This document shows, one piece after another, positions 8,981-17,216 of a stretch of 39,134 bases of DNA (positions are counted from its first letter, which is position 1; each line of letters begins with the position of its first letter). Made by a program: the position numbers and the translations under genes. This stretch comes from Pusillimonas minor (GTDB lineage: Bacteria > Pseudomonadota > Gammaproteobacteria > Burkholderiales > Burkholderiaceae_B). The DNA is taken from positions 1 through 39,134 of the forward strand of contig NZ_JACJUU010000016.1 of assembly GCF_014237865.1 (NCBI RefSeq), in the 5' to 3' direction. Below the pieces are notes generated by a model. That model was not told the origin of the DNA. It saw only the letters and a program-made list of their open reading frames with translations, and ran no database searches.

Positions 8981-10240
8981 TCAATCTGATCCCAGAATAC
9001 GGTCTATTTGCGCGAGGGCTTGATATGCATCCGATAGTGCTGAAAGGTGGCGAACGCGCGCTTGAAATAACGTTCGCTGCGCATCCAACACTTCGGTAAA
9101 CCCGAACTTGCCAGCTTCAAAACCTTTCTTGGCGCGTTCAAACGCCGTTTCGGCCTTAGGCAAAATGTCGGATGCAAGCCTTGCCGAGGTACTTTTGGCC
9201 ATGTCGAACTGGCTGGCGCTCTGTTGTAACTGCGTCTGCAAACGAATCTTTAAAGCCCGGTAATCGTCTCGGCTCTTGTATGCCAGCATCGATGCTTCAT
9301 AGACGTTGCCTTGATTTCGGTCGAAAAAGGGCAAGGGAATCGATACGCCCACCATCATCTGATTTCGATCTAGTTCGTTATTACGAATGACGCCGGCGCT
9401 TACCGTCAGATCCGGATATCGCTTGCTGCGTTCCACATCGATCTGAGCTCGAGATCGGTCCTGCTCAAGCCGTGCGGCCTGTATATAAGGAGAACGCTCC
9501 AGTGCAGCGGCCAAGTCGTCTAACCCGGGGCGTGCCGGCAAGACAGCGACCTCCCCTTGCGCTTGGGTGAATTGCGGTGACGGATTGCCCCACAACGCCG
9601 AAAGGGTGCGCCGCGCCAGTTCCAAGGAGCTGGCCGCCTGGGACTTTTCCAACTCGGCGTTTGCCAGTTCGACCTGCGCCCGATCAGCCTCAAGCGGCGG
9701 AACTTTTCCCGCCTCCACGCGCCGATCTGCAATGCGGTATGCATCGCCAGCAATCTCAACCGTTTTAGTTGACAGCGCTACTTGCTCTTGCGCGATCAAG
9801 ACATCGAAAAATGCGGCCACCGTTTGTGATCGCACATCGGCTCGAGCCTGCAGCAGCTGCTGGCCCGCAATATCGCGGGTAAGCTCGGCCGAGGCAATGC
9901 GCGCATCGCGCTTGCCCCCAAGCTCGATAGGTAGACTGAGTTTGGTCGTTGTCGTACGCGAGGCCTTGCGGGATGTGTCCTCTACTTCGATGTCCAGTAT
10001 CGGGTTTGGCCTGACGCCGGCCTGCAAGACGACGCCTTGCGACGAATCGGCCGCGTAACGGGCCGACGAAAGGGTGTAATTGGCATCCAGGGCCAGTGTC
10101 AAAGCCTGATTGAGTGTCAGCGACGTGGCTGGCTCAGTGGGCGGGGCAGTGGGCGCGGCGGAATATGAAGGCAGCGGCTGGGCCGAGGCGGCGCTCCAAA
10201 GGATCGCGGCGGCCGCAAATAGAACTAATGCACTGCGCAT
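8981..10240 (-). CDS. czcC: CzcC-type outer-membrane efflux channel
   Basis: This 419-residue TolC-like outer-membrane factor has a signal peptide (cleavage near ASAQP, about residue 21), a Pro- and Ala-rich linker and two OEP repeats rich in coiled-coil helix, starting with LTLNQALTLALDANY. It would form the outer-membrane exit duct of the CzcCBA pump. A GGAG lies suitably before the ATG at 10240. The gene follows czcI by 191 bp and precedes czcB with almost no gap, giving the usual czcICBA order. Confidence 0.9.
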   Translation of the reverse strand: MRSALVLFAAAAILWSAASAQPLPSYSAAPTAPPTEPATSLTLNQALTLALDANYTLSSARYAADSSQGVVLQAGVRPNPILDIEVEDTSRKASRTTTTKLSLPIELGGKRDARIASAELTRDIAGQQLLQARADVRSQTVAAFFDVLIAQEQVALSTKTVEIAGDAYRIADRRVEAGKVPPLEADRAQVELANAELEKSQAASSLELARRTLSALWGNPSPQFTQAQGEVAVLPARPGLDDLAAALERSPYIQAARLEQDRSRAQIDVERSKRYPDLTVSAGVIRNNELDRNQMMVGVSIPLPFFDRNQGNVYEASMLAYKSRDDYRALKIRLQTQLQQSASQFDMAKSTSARLASDILPKAETAFERAKKGFEAGKFGFTEVLDAQRTLFQARVRHLSALSDAYQALAQIDRILGSD

Positions 10241-10431
10241 GGAATTGCTCCAAGATAGTCTTTAGAGATACTTGACTCTTGAGCAGCGCCGGGGGGTGCG
10301 GTCATAGTCGCCCAGGGGCGAACGCGACGGGAGCGATTCTGTTAAATCAGACGAAAGTGGTACCCGTCCTGCCGTTCCCAGCTACTGCAAGGATAGACGT
10401 CACGACGCGGTGAGTGCTGCGTCGCGCCGTT

Positions 10432-10776
10432 TCAGGCTGACGCGTTCCATTTAGGCCGCTCTGGCCGTTCGATGAAGATCTGTAACGCAAGCCGCGACTC
10501 TTGGACTCGAGGGGCTGCGTCAGATGAGAAGGAGATGCCTTGATGAGGGCCGGTGTCGACAATACCGAGAGCATGCAAACCACAAAAACGGTCTTCGTGA
10601 TGAGCACTCGGTGTGGTGGAACTGTCTTGGTCGCCATCCTTTGCTTGAACCATTTGAGCTTCGGAGCAAGTAGGAGAACAGCTATCATGCTCTTGTGTCG
10701 CGTACACACTGACCACTCCCCAGGAAGCCTGGAGGGGCAGAAGCACCAGCAGAAAGATGAATATAAACTTTTTCAT
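10432..10776 (-). CDS. czcI: CzcI-family small periplasmic protein (copy 1)
   Basis: This 114-residue protein has a strong signal peptide (MKKFIFIFLLVLLPLQASWG) and the CzcI-family C-terminal motif RPERPKW. CzcI proteins accompany CzcCBA operons and are thought to modulate metal-dependent expression, although their mechanism is not settled. The protein has a Cys/His-containing middle part (HDSCSPTC and HHEDRFCGLH). A paralogue with the same signal peptide and tail lies at 37857-38213. No ribosome-binding site is visible, and an extended -10 ends 9 nt before the ATG, which suggests a nearly leaderless message. Confidence 0.85.
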   Translation of the reverse strand: MKKFIFIFLLVLLPLQASWGVVSVYATQEHDSCSPTCSEAQMVQAKDGDQDSSTTPSAHHEDRFCGLHALGIVDTGPHQGISFSSDAAPRVQESRLALQIFIERPERPKWNASA

Positions 10777-10785
10777 TCAAGCTGG

Positions 10786-10794
10786 ATTATATCA
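10786..10794 (-). promoter_or_regulatory. Extended -10 element before czcI copy 1
   Basis: On the minus strand the sequence TGATATAAT is a near-perfect extended -10. It ends 9 nt before the czcI ATG at 10776, so the message would start only two or three nucleotides before the start codon. No good -35 hexamer is visible. The paralogue at 38213 has the same arrangement. Confidence 0.5.
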
Positions 10795-10842
10795 AATTTA
10801 GCTGGTAATTCTCATGGCCGTAGGCCCATCCCGCATTCTGAC

Positions 10843-10862
10843 GCTGATGCTGATGCTGATGC
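10843..10862. repeat. Short GCTGAT hexanucleotide repeat
   Basis: Three perfect tandem copies of GCTGAT followed by GC lie about 70 bp upstream of czcI. They are not in a supportable gene, and the copy number could vary by slippage. Confidence 0.6.
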
Positions 10863-10922
10863 CCTCAGGCTATAGGTGGTTGAGAGTTTATTTAACTAAA
10901 TACAAATCGATGCCAGTGTCGT

Positions 10923-11189
10923 TTAGCTGCCCGTCGTTTCGATTTCCTGCTCCATGGCGCGCTCGGCCAAGCGGGCGACCTCGGCGGCCAAGCGCGTCAG
11001 GATGCGCGCCGCTTCTTCGGTAAGGAGGCGGCTGTATGAGCGCTCACGTAGCGAACCGTACAGTAGAAGAATATGGGGCGGATGCGTTGCCCCAACCGAC
11101 AAGGAAAGTTTGTCATGAGTGGGTCTGTCCAATAGGGTCTCGTCGACTATTGGCAAGGTCAAATCGGCGGGTGAAGAATAGCTGGTCAT
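10923..11189 (-). pseudogene. arsH: Truncated arsH (5' part only)
   Basis: The first 60 or so residues contain [27 protein letters not shown], in outline the N-terminal FMN-binding strand and loop of ArsH, an NADPH-dependent FMN reductase found in arsenic operons. Intact ArsH proteins are about 230-240 residues. Here similarity ends near residue 60, and the frame runs into an unrelated helical tail ([20 protein letters not shown]) and a stop. The ATG at 11189 is the likely original start. The broken gene faces away from an arsB remnant, so this is a decayed arsenic-resistance locus. Confidence 0.75.
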
Positions 11190-11240
11190 CGATGGTCTCA
11201 AACTAACAGAAAAAAACGGCTGAGCGGCGTTGGAAGGTGA

Positions 11241-11399
11241 GTATCGCTAACGCACGCGTTGACCCCGCTCATCCAGGTCCTGGCACGCAAGGGGATGACC
11301 ATTACGTGGGGCTATTACTTCCGAGTGGGTATCGTGCTGACTTTGCCCGTATTGCTCATTACTCTCGCGGCGCTCACGCTGCGATTAGGTGTTACATGA
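11241..11399 (+). pseudogene. arsB: arsB remnant (3' end only)
   Basis: The open frame from 11241 ends in [20 protein letters not shown] and a further hydrophobic segment before TGA at 11397-11399. This matches the last transmembrane helix and preceding loop of the ArsB arsenite efflux permease, where a WGYYF motif followed by [11 protein letters not shown]-like sequence is typical. Only about 45 C-terminal residues of a protein of roughly 430 survive. A stop at 11238-11240 closes the frame upstream. A candidate metal-response box overlaps the stop codon. Confidence 0.72.
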
Positions 11400-11411
11400 C
11401 AAAAATGTAAT
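11396..11411 (+). promoter_or_regulatory. CopR-type box upstream of the copper ATPase
   Basis: The sequence ATGACA-AAAA-TGTAAT is an imperfect dyad with 6-bp half-sites and a 4-bp centre, one of six such boxes in the window. It lies 140 bp upstream of the copA start. No clear -10 is present at the 33-nt distance seen at four other boxes; CATGAT at 11456-11461 is a weak candidate one helical turn further away. Confidence 0.6.
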
Positions 11412-11551
11412 GCGCCAAGCCCCGAATTAACGTCTGGTCACGTGTCGGTATGTGGCATGATGGAATTTGACCCCAATTTCCCTGGCGCTAAAAGCATCTG
11501 GCCGTACACGGGCTGAACTTGCGCTCACACTCTTGGAAGGTTTTTATCGCC

Positions 11552-13885
11552 ATGGCGCACAACAAGTCTGAACCTCACAACCACAACGTGACGCAGCCCG
11601 CCTCCAGCTTGCAACTCACCGATCCTGTGTGCGGTATGCCAGTGACGAAAGACTCCGTAAATCAGGTTCAGCATGAAGGCAAGCGTTTCTATTTTTGTAG
11701 CACCAAGTGCTCGGAAACGTTCAAGCGTGATCCCAAAAAATTCACCGGTCAGAAAAACAAGAACGAAGCAGCTTTCGAGCAGGTAGCTCCTGGCACAATT
11801 TATACCTGTCCGATGCACCCCGAGATTCGACAGGATCATCCGGGAAGCTGCCCAAAGTGCGGCATGGCGCTTGAGCCGCTCATGCCCAGCCTGGAGGACG
11901 ATAATCCTGAGCTGAAAGACTTCTCTCGGCGATTCTGGTGGACACTGCCCCTTACGGTCATTGTCACCGTGCTGGCCATGTTCGGTCCGCAGCTTGGCTG
12001 GTTCAACATGAGCGCGCAAACGTGGATCGAACTCGTGTTGTCAATACCCGTGGTGCTATGGGCTGGGCAGCCCTTCTTCGTGCGCGGCTGGCAATCCGTT
12101 GTCAACCGCAGCCCCAACATGTGGACGCTCATCGGTCTTGGCACAGGCGCTGCGTTCGTCTATAGCGTCGTGGCGACAGTCGCACCGGGCGTTTTCCCCG
12201 AAACGTTCATATCCATGGGGCGTGTGGCTGTTTACTTTGAAGCCGCAGTGGTCATCATTTCCTTGACTCTGTTTGGCCAGATCCTGGAGCTGCGGGCGCG
12301 TTCGCAGACGTCAGCTGCCATCAAATCACTGCTGGGACTCGCACCCAAAACAGCCCGCCGGATCAACGCGGATGGATCAGAAGAGGATGTACCCCTGACG
12401 CACGTGCATGAAGGCGATCGCTTGCGTGTGCGCCCTGGGGAGAAAGTCCCCGTAGACGGCCTGGTGGAAGACGGCGCCAGTTCCCTAGATGAATCCATGC
12501 TCACAGGCGAACCGCTGCCAGTAAGCAAGCGCCCTGGCGACAAAGTGATCGGCGCAACGATGAACACGTCGGGCTCGCTAGTGATTAGAGCTGAAAAGGT
12601 CGGCTCAGCCACAGTGCTATCGCAGATCGTCCAGCTCGTCGCGCAAGCGCAGCGCTCCCGCGCACCGATGCAACGCATGGCAGATCAAGTGGCTGGTTAT
12701 TTTGTGATGGCAGTCGTCGTCATCGCCATCATCACGTTTTTTGTTTGGGGTACTTTTGGGCCGCAACCGAGCTGGGTATATGGCTTGATTAACGCCGTAG
12801 CTGTACTGATCATCGCCTGCCCATGTGCCCTGGGCTTGGCCACGCCCATGTCCATTATGGTGGCAACCGGCCGTGGCGCCACCCAGGGCGTGCTGTTTCG
12901 CGATGCAGCAGCCATCGAGAACCTACGTAAAGTCGATGTCCTTATCGTCGATAAGACCGGCACCTTGACGGAAGGCCGCCCTGCGTTCGAGCAGGCCATT
13001 CCGGCAGGCGACACAGAGGCTGCCGAAGTGCTGCGTCTGGCGGCTAGCCTTGATCAGGGCAGTGAACATCCGCTAGCAGACGCCATTGTTAGCGCAGCGC
13101 GTGAGCAAGGCTTAAGCCTCAGTGCCGTCAACGAGTTCGAATCGGGTAGCGGTATTGGGGTGCGGGGCCAGGTCGACGGTAAGCACCTCGCCCTCGGCAA
13201 CACCGCTCTCATGGACCAAGAAAACGTTAACGTTACGATCATGGCCAGTACCGCCGAATCGTTGCGCACCAAGGGTGCAAGCGTCATGTATTTGTCAACA
13301 GACGGTCAATTAATAGGCTTGCTGGCCGTCTCTGATCCAATCAAGAAAAGCACACCGGAAGCCGTGAAGGGTCTCAAGGCGGCTGGGATCCGCGTCATCA
13401 TGGCAACCGGCGACGGCGTTTCGACGGCTAAAGCGGTGGCAGAGCAACTAGGAATTGACGAGGTTCACGGTGAGGTGAAGCCGGCCGACAAGCTCGATCT
13501 TGTCAGCAAACTTCAAGCAGAAGGCCGAGTTGTTGCGATGGCCGGCGACGGCATTAATGACGCACCTGCTCTAGCCAAAGCCGATGTCGGGATTGCGATG
13601 GGTACCGGAACCGACGTGGCGATGAACAGCGCGCAAGTCACGCTGGTCAAGGGAGACTTGCGCGGCATCTCGATTGCGCGCCACCTCTCGGACAAAACAA
13701 TCGCCAATATGAAGCAGAATCTGGGCTTCGCATTTATTTACAACGCTCTTGGGGTGCCCTTGGCCGCTGGGGTCTTGTACCCGTTTGTCGGGCTGTTGCT
13801 TTCACCCATGTTCGCGGCATTGGCAATGAGTCTGAGTTCAGCATCGGTCGTTTTCAATGCCCTTAGGCTTCGAAAGTCTACCTGA
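11552..13885 (+). CDS. copA: Copper-exporting P1B-type ATPase with YHS and HMBD domains
   Basis: This 777-residue P-type ATPase exports Cu(I)/Ag(I) from the cytoplasm. Instead of the usual HMA domains, its N terminus has a YHS-like domain (DPVCGMPV near residue 25, with FYFCSTKC) and a heavy-metal-binding domain (YTCPMHPEI near residue 85 and [10 protein letters not shown]), as in SilP and some CopA/CopF proteins. The core has [19 protein letters not shown], the HP dipeptide in SEHPLADAI and [10 protein letters not shown], and the copper-type C-terminal helices. The ATG at 11552 is preferred over an upstream in-frame TTG at 11519; GGAAGG lies at 11535-11540. A CopR-type box lies upstream and a DUF305 gene follows. 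Confidence 0.93.
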   Translation: MAHNKSEPHNHNVTQPASSLQLTDPVCGMPVTKDSVNQVQHEGKRFYFCSTKCSETFKRDPKKFTGQKNKNEAAFEQVAPGTIYTCPMHPEIRQDHPGSCPKCGMALEPLMPSLEDDNPELKDFSRRFWWTLPLTVIVTVLAMFGPQLGWFNMSAQTWIELVLSIPVVLWAGQPFFVRGWQSVVNRSPNMWTLIGLGTGAAFVYSVVATVAPGVFPETFISMGRVAVYFEAAVVIISLTLFGQILELRARSQTSAAIKSLLGLAPKTARRINADGSEEDVPLTHVHEGDRLRVRPGEKVPVDGLVEDGASSLDESMLTGEPLPVSKRPGDKVIGATMNTSGSLVIRAEKVGSATVLSQIVQLVAQAQRSRAPMQRMADQVAGYFVMAVVVIAIITFFVWGTFGPQPSWVYGLINAVAVLIIACPCALGLATPMSIMVATGRGATQGVLFRDAAAIENLRKVDVLIVDKTGTLTEGRPAFEQAIPAGDTEAAEVLRLAASLDQGSEHPLADAIVSAAREQGLSLSAVNEFESGSGIGVRGQVDGKHLALGNTALMDQENVNVTIMASTAESLRTKGASVMYLSTDGQLIGLLAVSDPIKKSTPEAVKGLKAAGIRVIMATGDGVSTAKAVAEQLGIDEVHGEVKPADKLDLVSKLQAEGRVVAMAGDGINDAPALAKADVGIAMGTGTDVAMNSAQVTLVKGDLRGISIARHLSDKTIANMKQNLGFAFIYNALGVPLAAGVLYPFVGLLLSPMFAALAMSLSSASVVFNALRLRKST

Positions 13886-13989
13886 AGTGCAACGCGTCGC
13901 GTGAGTCGGTGGCACTTGAACTTAGCAAGTAGCCAAAGCTGACGTATTTGGAGAAATAGCAAATCTTTACGTAAAACAGGAGATCAGCC

Positions 13990-14436
13990 ATGCGCCAATA
14001 CCTTCGGTTTGCCGCCATGATCGCTACTTCAACGATCGTGATGTTCGGCCTTATGTATCTAAATACGTATGAGCTGGCCGACGTCTTTTTCAGTGAAACG
14101 CGCGTGTATATGGCATTCATGATGGGCACCGCGATGGCAATCATCATGTTGGCCTTCATGCTCCATATGCACCGAAGTCGTCGCGTGAACAGTGCGATTT
14201 TTGTCGCCAGTGCGATAGTATTTGCGCTTGCTCTCTGGCTTGTGCGAAGTCAGTCAACCATTGAGGATGTTTCCTGGATGAAGGCGATGATTCCGCATCA
14301 CTCCATCGCGATCTTGACCAGCGAACGGGCGACCCTCTCTGATCCTCGCGTTCGTGAACTGGCCGGTCAAATCATCGAGTCACAGCGCAGGGAAATCGAA
14401 GAAATGAAAGCGCTTATCAAGGATCTCGAGAAATAA
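13990..14436 (+). CDS. DUF305-domain membrane protein
   Basis: This 148-residue protein has three hydrophobic segments in its first 88 residues and a C-terminal DUF305 domain. The domain shows MIPHH at 100-104 and the DPRVRELAGQIIESQ helix. DUF305 proteins are often linked to copper or other metal loci and are His/Met-rich periplasmic four-helix proteins, but their molecular role is poorly defined. AGGAG lies a few bases before the ATG, and the gene follows copA by 104 bp on the same strand, so they are probably co-transcribed. Confidence 0.85.
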   Translation: MRQYLRFAAMIATSTIVMFGLMYLNTYELADVFFSETRVYMAFMMGTAMAIIMLAFMLHMHRSRRVNSAIFVASAIVFALALWLVRSQSTIEDVSWMKAMIPHHSIAILTSERATLSDPRVRELAGQIIESQRREIEEMKALIKDLEK

Positions 14437-14844
14437 ATCCGCATCTGAGCCGCAAGTGAGCCTGAACGAAGTCACAGGAAAGGTTCTAAGCAACAATACT
14501 CATTGACTGCCTGGGTAACTGCACAGGGTTGAATGCCGGAAACTCTGCATCAGCCGACGATGCGCTGACCCAGGTCTCCAGCGTCGTGCTGGCCTCAAGC
14601 GCTCTGGCAATCGCATTGGCGACTGTGATCACCCACTGCTCATCAATGCAAAGCGAAGTACGCAGGGTGCCGAAGGTAAATGGCTTGCTCAAGCGATCGC
14701 TCCATCGTTTCCAAGGACGATGCGGGAGGCGGTCTTCGGTTAGCGCCGGCATTTGGTAGCCGACGCCCCATGAACGGCTCGCAGCGCATCCAAAGCCATC
14801 GAAATAGCTTTCTTGACAGCTCTTTGGTTCGAACTCAGATCTCG
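14437..14844. other. Intergenic stretch between the DUF305 gene and the Met-rich gene
   Basis: These 408 bp lie between two convergent genes. A minus-strand frame of 88 codons (14486-14752) is open, but I recognise no family in it and see no ribosome-binding site. I treat it as probably non-coding or as a fragment of an unknown gene. Confidence 0.35.
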
Positions 14845-15219
14845 TTATTGAGGCGAGGATGGCACTTCAAGTTTATCGGCATACTTAATCATGATGTCAC
14901 CCATGGCACGCATCATCTCGCCATGCATCTGCATCATCACTTTGCTATTGGCGCCGCTGGCGGCACCCATCATAGGGCAACTGCCCATCATCCCCATCAT
15001 GCCGCCGCCCATCATGCCGTCGCCCATCATGCCGTGATCTTTCATCCTACCTGGCTTCATCTGGCCCATCTGGCTCGCGTCACCATTATGCATCATGCCT
15101 GGTTCAGCTTTCATGCCCGTGGATGTGCCATCGCCGCTGGGAGTCGCTGCTACTCCTGCACCGCTCACGCCCAACAAGAGCGCCGTAACGGGCGCAATAA
15201 ATAGTGCTTTCATATTCAT
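14845..15219 (-). CDS. Small Met-rich periplasmic protein, probably copper-binding
   Basis: This 124-residue protein has a signal peptide (cleavage near GVAAT, about residue 25) and a central region dominated by methionine and glycine (MMGDGMMGGGMMGMMG), followed by a short helical tail with HGEMMRAMGD. Clusters of Met, here with some His, are a common way to bind Cu(I) or Ag(I) in the periplasm, and the gene is flanked by copper genes. I do not recognise a named family. AGGAG lies 6 nt before the first ATG at 15219. No CopR-type box is visible upstream, so regulation is unclear. Confidence 0.7.
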   Translation of the reverse strand: MNMKALFIAPVTALLLGVSGAGVAATPSGDGTSTGMKAEPGMMHNGDASQMGQMKPGRMKDHGMMGDGMMGGGMMGMMGSCPMMGAASGANSKVMMQMHGEMMRAMGDIMIKYADKLEVPSSPQ

Positions 15220-15379
15220 TTTGATCTCCTAAATTCAGAAAATTGACTTTTCACGAACCGGCTTGAACTTGTGGCGCAAGAGAGATGTAGGTGTGGAGGT
15301 GTAGTGTCTTCCAGCGTCAGAGCAGCAAATGCGTACCAATCGTGGCGTACCCGGCTATATCGTTGCTCGTCTGTAGATT

Positions 15380-15796
15380 TTAGTCCTTAGAAAATGGTTT
15401 ACCGTTAAAGTCGACAGTAACTAAATTGCCGTCCAGCTCCCCCATGCCCGGCGCATTCAACGGCATGCCAGGCGCCGACACGCCCTTCACCGACGAGTCA
15501 GCGAGCAACTTGTTGACTGCATTGGCGGGCACATGCCCTTCTATGATCTGGCCGGTGGCGTTTACCACGCCTGTATGGCACGATCCAAGCTTTGGTGGCA
15601 CACCGAGTTTTTGCTTGACTGAAGCCATGTCGGCTGTTTTGATCGCCGTAACATCAAAGCCAGCATCCCGCATATGCTCGACCCATCCGGTGCAGCAGCC
15701 GCAATTGGGGTCCTGATATACGGTAATGGCCGTGCCGGCAGCCTGTGCAAAGGATGACGCGACAGATAAGGCAGCCGCTGTTAGCCATAGTTTCAT
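15380..15796 (-). CDS. DUF411 metal-binding periplasmic protein
   Basis: This 138-residue protein has a signal peptide (about 1-20) and a DUF411 domain. The metal-linked motif DPNCGCCTGW (Cys32, Cys34 and Cys35) is followed by a conserved SCHTG and the GHVPA loop. DUF411 proteins are typically found in copper and silver loci and are thought to bind metal in the periplasm. A longer frame extends upstream to 15952, but the ATG at 15796 starts at the signal peptide and has GGAG in front. It is the third gene of the cupredoxin - cytochrome c - DUF411 operon. A decayed copy of its 3' end lies at 4151-4222. Confidence 0.85.
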   Translation of the reverse strand: MKLWLTAAALSVASSFAQAAGTAITVYQDPNCGCCTGWVEHMRDAGFDVTAIKTADMASVKQKLGVPPKLGSCHTGVVNATGQIIEGHVPANAVNKLLADSSVKGVSAPGMPLNAPGMGELDGNLVTVDFNGKPFSKD

Positions 15797-15866
15797 GAAA
15801 CCTGCTCCAGCAAAAATGTAGATCTTGAATGATTCATAGTATAGATAAAGACCACAACCAAGCAGC

Positions 15867-16343
15867 TTAGTTCTGTCGTTGCAATGTGACGTCCTTCTGT
15901 GCCTCCAGGACCTTGGGCGGCCAGTTGCTCTTGATGTAAGCCAGTACCGCAATGATCTCTTGATCGCTGAGGATGGTCCGATACGCGGGCATGTCGCTAA
16001 CGTAGCCTGGAGGCGCCGTCTTCCCAGGAACCAGGCCGTTTTTCACCATATCGAGCAACATCGCATCAGGATGATGCCAAGTATGGCCGGTTTTGTCGTG
16101 CGGCGGTGCGGGCAGCCTGCCATTGGGCATGCGGTCACGCCAGTTCGGCTGCCCTTGCAGGGACTCACCATGGCAAGCTGCGCAATTGTTCGCATAGATC
16201 GCCTTGCCCTGCATCACAAGGGATTGGTCCGCAGGGTCGATGAATGCCGGGCCAGATGGCCGAATCGTGCTGTAAAGGACGGCGGCGGCGCCGATTATGA
16301 CGACGCCAACCATTCCAAAGACCAATTTTTTTCTCCGTGTCAT
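15867..16343 (-). CDS. Membrane-anchored c-type cytochrome
   Basis: This 158-residue protein has a basic N terminus and one hydrophobic anchor (about 8-25), followed by a class I cytochrome c fold. The haem-binding site is CAACH (Cys54, Cys57, His58), and the Met in YVSDMPAY is the likely distal ligand. It is probably a periplasmic electron carrier acting with the cupredoxin encoded 14 bp upstream; the partner oxidase or reductase is unknown. Haem attachment would rely on the ccm operon at 31171-37650. A decayed paralogous copy lies at 4227-4492. Confidence 0.88.
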   Translation of the reverse strand: MTRRKKLVFGMVGVVIIGAAAVLYSTIRPSGPAFIDPADQSLVMQGKAIYANNCAACHGESLQGQPNWRDRMPNGRLPAPPHDKTGHTWHHPDAMLLDMVKNGLVPGKTAPPGYVSDMPAYRTILSDQEIIAVLAYIKSNWPPKVLEAQKDVTLQRQN

Positions 16344-16357
16344 TTGAATGCGCTAGA

Positions 16358-16870
16358 TCAGCTGACTTTTACCTTGCCGACCATTCCAGCTTCCATGTGA
16401 CCCGGAATCAGGCAAGCGAAATCGACAGTGCCCGCCTGGTCGAACTGCCACACCAAGCCGCCAATCTTACCCGGGCCCAATGTAATCATATTCGGTTCCG
16501 AATGCTGCATCCCCGGCATCTTCTGCATCTCGGCCGCATGGGCCTTCATATCGGCAATGGACCCGATCACCATTTCATGAGGGATTTTCCCCGTATTCTT
16601 GATAAAGAAACGAATGGTCTCGCCAGCGCGGACCTGGATGTCACCAGGCGTAAACCGCATGGTGTCGTCCATCGTCAGTTCAATCGTGCGCGTAACTTTA
16701 GCCGGATCGCCCGGCTGACCAGTTGGCGAAGGTGCATTCGACATGGTAGACATATCGTGACCGGGCATGCCATGCGCCGGTGCGCCATGCCCCCCGCCAT
16801 GGTTGCCGGCAGCCAATGCGAGGGTCGGAAGGACACTTAAAGCCAAAATAGAAAGGGTCTTTTTCATCAT
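16358..16870 (-). CDS. Cupredoxin-family periplasmic copper protein
   Basis: This 170-residue protein has a signal peptide (about 1-21), a His/Met-rich linker (HGGGHGAPAHGMPGHDM region) and a single plastocyanin/azurin-like domain. The four expected type 1 copper ligands are visible as His98, Cys153, His158 and Met163 in the PHEM and ACLIPGHMEAGM motifs. Proteins of this kind (CopI-like) confer copper tolerance in the periplasm of several proteobacteria. AGGAG lies 7 nt before the ATG at 16870. A CopR-type box 200 bp upstream suggests metal-induced expression. It heads the operon with cytochrome c and DUF411. Confidence 0.88.
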   Translation of the reverse strand: MMKKTLSILALSVLPTLALAAGNHGGGHGAPAHGMPGHDMSTMSNAPSPTGQPGDPAKVTRTIELTMDDTMRFTPGDIQVRAGETIRFFIKNTGKIPHEMVIGSIADMKAHAAEMQKMPGMQHSEPNMITLGPGKIGGLVWQFDQAGTVDFACLIPGHMEAGMVGKVKVS

Positions 16871-17216
16871 GGGTATACTCCTAGAGTTTGTTTAAGTAGG
16901 CAGCCATTTCAAACCGCCCCAAGAAAAGGCAATATCGAAACCGAAAACCCAAACCATCCAAGAAACGGGCTTCCTGCTTCATCGCCCGAGTTAGTCACTT
17001 TAATGGCAACAGCATTGAGCAATCAATTGCACTTTAACGAAGTACAACTGCCGATCTACTGACGTGCAAATTACAATTTTGTAATATAGGCACGGCCGTT
17101 CTAACCGAGGGCTTATTTGAGTTACTACGAGCACCTCCATGGCGTCTGCCATCTCTGCCACAGGCAACTGTTCCATAACATATTTGTGCCATGCGCACGG
17201 TTTAGGCCGTCGGAGC
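16871..17216. other. Regulatory intergenic stretch upstream of the cupredoxin operon
   Basis: No supportable gene is present. The stretch holds the CopR-type box at 17070-17085 and, 33 nt downstream on the minus strand, the -10-like TAAAGT at 17031-17036. About 160 nt of leader would follow before the cupredoxin start. Confidence 0.5.
17070..17085 (-). promoter_or_regulatory. CopR-type box upstream of the cupredoxin operon
   Basis: ATTACA-ATTT-TGTAAT has perfect 6-bp inverted half-sites and is the best match to the consensus in this window. It lies exactly 33 nt upstream of TAAAGT (minus strand, 17031-17036). No good -35 hexamer is present, as expected for an activator-dependent promoter. 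Confidence 0.7.

Noticed and set aside
10307-10321. TCGCCC-AG-GGGCGA inverted repeat between czcI and czcC
   Set aside because: It is short, lacks a T tract and lies inside a probable operon; I could not support a terminator or operator call.
11519-11551. Upstream TTG start for the copper ATPase, and GGAAGG read as a CueR half-site
   Set aside because: The ATG at 11552 with GGAAGG as ribosome-binding site explains the data better; a CueR-type promoter here would place the transcription start inside the gene.
14486-14752. 88-codon minus-strand frame
   Set aside because: It has no ribosome-binding site and no recognised motif. I could not decide between a gene fragment and chance, so I list only the stretch.
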